Assembly (NCBI GenBank): GCA_020848075.1
Contig: JADLAV010000038.1
Coordinates: 1 to 36,131 of the forward strand
Direction: 5' to 3'
Length of the DNA stretch: 36,131 bases
Origin: Burkholderiales bacterium
Lineage (GTDB): Bacteria > Pseudomonadota > Gammaproteobacteria > Burkholderiales > SG8-39
In this document: positions 34,284-36,131 of the stretch, one piece after another
Position numbering within the stretch: position 1 is the stretch's first letter
How the letters are laid out: each line of letters starts with the position of its first letter
Translations under genes and position numbers: made by a program
The notes under the pieces: generated by a model
Told to the model about the DNA's origin: nothing
The model's database searches: none
Seen by the model: the letters and a program-made list of their open reading frames with translations, nothing else

Positions 34284-34450
34284 TCAGTATCGCACGCCGG
34301 GGTGTCTCTGCGACACCTGTGCGCGCTCTGGCGTCGAGGCAACCGGCGGCGCCGGCGTCACGCACGAGCCCGCGGAGGCCGTTCTGCTTGAGTCATGTCA
34401 CCGCCAGCGCAACGGCATCTGGACAGGAGCGCCCGCGTCGTGATCGACGT

Positions 34451-34456
34451 TATGCT
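34451..34456 (+). promoter_or_regulatory. -10 element (TATGCT) of the cardiolipin synthase gene
   Basis: TATGCT ends 9 nt before the ATG at 34466. The nine bases between (TGCAACACC) contain no ribosome-binding site. The predicted transcript has almost no leader. Confidence 0.5.
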
Positions 34457-34465
34457 TGCAACACC

Positions 34466-35872
34466 ATGACGGCGGACCTCCTCGTCCGGCACGGGTCGAT
34501 CCTGCACGCCTTCGTCGTGCTGCTCGGCCTGGCGATCTACGTCATCGGCTCGCGCACGCTGCACCAGCGCCGCCGGCCGTCGGCCGCGATCGCCTGGGTG
34601 ATCGGCCTCATCGTGCTGCCGTACCTCACCTTGCCGTTGTACCTGGTGTTCGGCAACCGCAAGCTGATCGACTCCCGTCAGGCGATCGCGCGTCGGCCGC
34701 GCGCCCTGCAACGTGCGGAGGAGACGGGCGAACCTGTGGCGCAGCTGCGCGAGCTCGCAGCAGCGATGGCGCTGCCCGCCGCGGCGCCGTACCAGGGCCT
34801 GAACGTCCACGATGACGGCGCGCAGGCGCTGCACGCGCTGCACGCGCTGATCGACGGCGCGACGCGCACGCTCGAGCTCTGCACCTTCCTGTTCGGCAAG
34901 GATGCCGTGGGCGACGAGATCGCGTGGCGCCTCGAGCGGCGTGCACGCGAGGGCGTGCGCGTGCGCCTGCTGGTGGACGGCATCGGCGCGTACCTTCCCG
35001 GGATACCGAAATTTCGCCGCCTGACGGATGCGGGGGTCGAGACGGCGCTCTTCGTGCCGCCCCTGCGCTCGTCGCTCAGGGGGCGGACCAACCTGCGCAA
35101 TCACCGCAAGATGGCGATCGCCGACGGCGAGTGGCTGTGGTGCGGCGGCAGGAACCTGGCGGCGGAGTACTTCCGGGACGAATCCACCGGCGCGGACCGG
35201 CCCTGGGCTGACCTCACCTTCGACCTGCGCGGCCCGCTTGCTCGGCAGGCCGAGCAGCGCTTCGCGCAAGACTGGGCGTTCGCCGCCGGCGGGTCGCGTC
35301 CCGCGGAGGAGGAGGCGTCCGCAGGCGGCGCGGGGGCGGCGCTAGGGCAGCTGATCGCCAGCGGCCCGGACCAGGCCGACGACACCGTCTACACGCTGCT
35401 CGTGGCGGCCTTCTTCGCCTCGCGCCGGCGCATCCTGGCGGTGACGCCGTACTTCGTGCCGAACGAGACCTTCTCGCTCGCGTTGTCGCTTGCGGCGCGG
35501 CGCGGCATCGCCGTGGACCTGGTGACGCCGGCGAAATCGAACCACCGGCTGGCCGACATGGCGCGCCATCGCGCGCTGCGTGATCTCGCCGCATCGGGCG
35601 GGCGCGTCTGGTTCGCGCCGCACATGATCCATGCCAAGAGCGTGGTGATCGACGACCAGGTCGCGCTCGTGGGCTCGGCCAATCTCGACGAGCGCAGCCT
35701 CTTCCTGAACTACGAGCTGATGGTGGCCTTCTACGCGCGCGACGACATCGAGCGCTTCGCGCGCTGGATCGAGCGGCAGCGCGACGCTGCGGCCGCGTAC
35801 GAACCCCGGCCGCCGGGGCTCGCGCGCGACGTCGCGGAGGGTTTGCTGCTCTGGCTCGCCTTCCAGTTGTGA
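34466..35872 (+). CDS. cls: Cardiolipin synthase (phospholipase D superfamily)
   Basis: This 468-residue membrane enzyme makes cardiolipin from phosphatidylglycerol or related lipids. Two N-terminal membrane helices (about 10-30 and 40-62, with SAAIAWVIGLIVLPYLTLPLYLVFG typical of Cls) precede two HKD active-site motifs. These are NHRKMAIADG (H213, K215, D220) and HAKSVVIDD (H389, K391, D396, followed by GSANLDERS). The ATG at 34466 is chosen because the first helix begins right after it and the -10 lies just upstream; an in-frame extension to 34319 is not membrane-like. It is divergent from the DUF364 gene. Confidence 0.93.
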   Translation: MTADLLVRHGSILHAFVVLLGLAIYVIGSRTLHQRRRPSAAIAWVIGLIVLPYLTLPLYLVFGNRKLIDSRQAIARRPRALQRAEETGEPVAQLRELAAAMALPAAAPYQGLNVHDDGAQALHALHALIDGATRTLELCTFLFGKDAVGDEIAWRLERRAREGVRVRLLVDGIGAYLPGIPKFRRLTDAGVETALFVPPLRSSLRGRTNLRNHRKMAIADGEWLWCGGRNLAAEYFRDESTGADRPWADLTFDLRGPLARQAEQRFAQDWAFAAGGSRPAEEEASAGGAGAALGQLIASGPDQADDTVYTLLVAAFFASRRRILAVTPYFVPNETFSLALSLAARRGIAVDLVTPAKSNHRLADMARHRALRDLAASGGRVWFAPHMIHAKSVVIDDQVALVGSANLDERSLFLNYELMVAFYARDDIERFARWIERQRDAAAAYEPRPPGLARDVAEGLLLWLAFQL

Positions 35873-35982
35873 CGCGCGGCTAGCGGTCGGAGCGGGAGCG
35901 CCAATAGCCCGGACGGCGGCTTTGGTGTGCGCTGAGCGCCGGGTGGGTCTGTGGAAAATGTCGTGGGGCGGAAGCAGCAGAG

Positions 35983-36028
35983 CACCACCCCGCCGCGCTC
36001 CGCGCGGCACCCCTCCTTCTATGAGGGG
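35983..36028 (-). repeat. Inverted third copy of the CCCCTCC/GAGGAG repeat
   Basis: Read on the minus strand this gives CCCCTCATAGAAGGAGGGGTGCCGCGCGGAGCGCGGCGGGGTGGT-like order, the same layout as the copies at 5257-5353 (CCCCTC stem, GTG, 6-bp palindrome around a short loop, CGGGGTGG). The middle palindrome is GCCGCG/CGCGGC-like here and TCACGC/GCGTGA there, so the bases changed but pairing was kept. It lies 110 nt after the cls stop. Nothing else is recognisable in 35873-36131. Confidence 0.65.
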
Positions 36029-36131
36029 CCGGTTTGTCAAGGTCTCTGGACCGTCCAGGGGTGTGAATGATCTGGCTGGGGCGTTTCGTTGAGCGACCGG
36101 GAAACCCAAGTGCTCCACCTTCTATCCGCGC

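Overview
The window is about 36 kb of very GC-rich bacterial chromosome, roughly 70% by eye. Genes are dense and often overlap at the start/stop by ATGA or GTGA. The gene set points to a proteobacterium, most likely a betaproteobacterium. Evidence for this is a BPSS1780-family membrane protein, DUF3301 and DUF6279 proteins, an Fpr-type ferredoxin-NADP reductase ending in -YW, an OpgC acyltransferase and a GDT1/UPF0016 transporter closely resembling Burkholderia-type sequences. The assignment is an inference from protein families, not a measured phylogeny. I see no tRNA, rRNA, CRISPR array, transposase or phage gene.

Layout. (1) 1-137 is the 3' end of an unidentified gene, followed by a dispersed palindromic repeat. 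(2) 335-4509 (minus) is a complete four-gene ABC importer of the glycerol-3-phosphate/sugar (Ugp/Mal) type. It diverges from a Tat-signal-bearing O-methyltransferase-like gene (4570-5244). (3) 5245-5647 is a non-coding block with tandem repeats and a ~150-bp imperfect palindrome. (4) 5648-10660 (minus) is a three-gene cluster of the 2-hydroxyacyl-CoA dehydratase/activase superfamily: an HgdB-like partner, a double-ASKHA ATPase and a DUF2229 protein. It looks like a split form of a protein often found fused. It is the best candidate here for an undescribed biochemical system. (5) 11038-18526 (minus) is a MoxR operon: BPSS1780-type protein, RDD, SpoIIM-like, DUF4129, DUF4350, MoxR ATPase and DUF58.

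(6) 18832-24887 holds ordinary housekeeping and stress genes: DUF423, MaoC-like hydratase, DUF3301, fpr, a DUF6279 lipoprotein, GlsB/YeaQ, an MFS transporter and an HSL-type esterase. (7) 25016-27026 pairs an OpgC-type membrane acyltransferase with an exported SGNH hydrolase, probably for periplasmic or surface glycan modification. (8) 27094-29434 (minus) carries a GDT1-type cation transporter, ArfB ribosome rescue, a TIR-like (Thoeris ThsB-like) protein and a small membrane protein. (9) 29574-32380 holds small exported proteins: a lectin-like protein, a helical periplasmic protein, an MliC-like lipoprotein and a two-repeat exported protein. (10) 32505-35872 holds an NAD-dependent epimerase-like protein, a DUF4213/DUF364 putative metal-chelation protein and cardiolipin synthase.

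Two sequence-level patterns recur. Two families of intergenic palindromic repeats occur in opposite orientations near the two ends of the window. Several genes also have a recognisable -10 hexamer only 7-9 nt before the ATG and no Shine-Dalgarno sequence, which suggests leaderless or nearly leaderless mRNAs.
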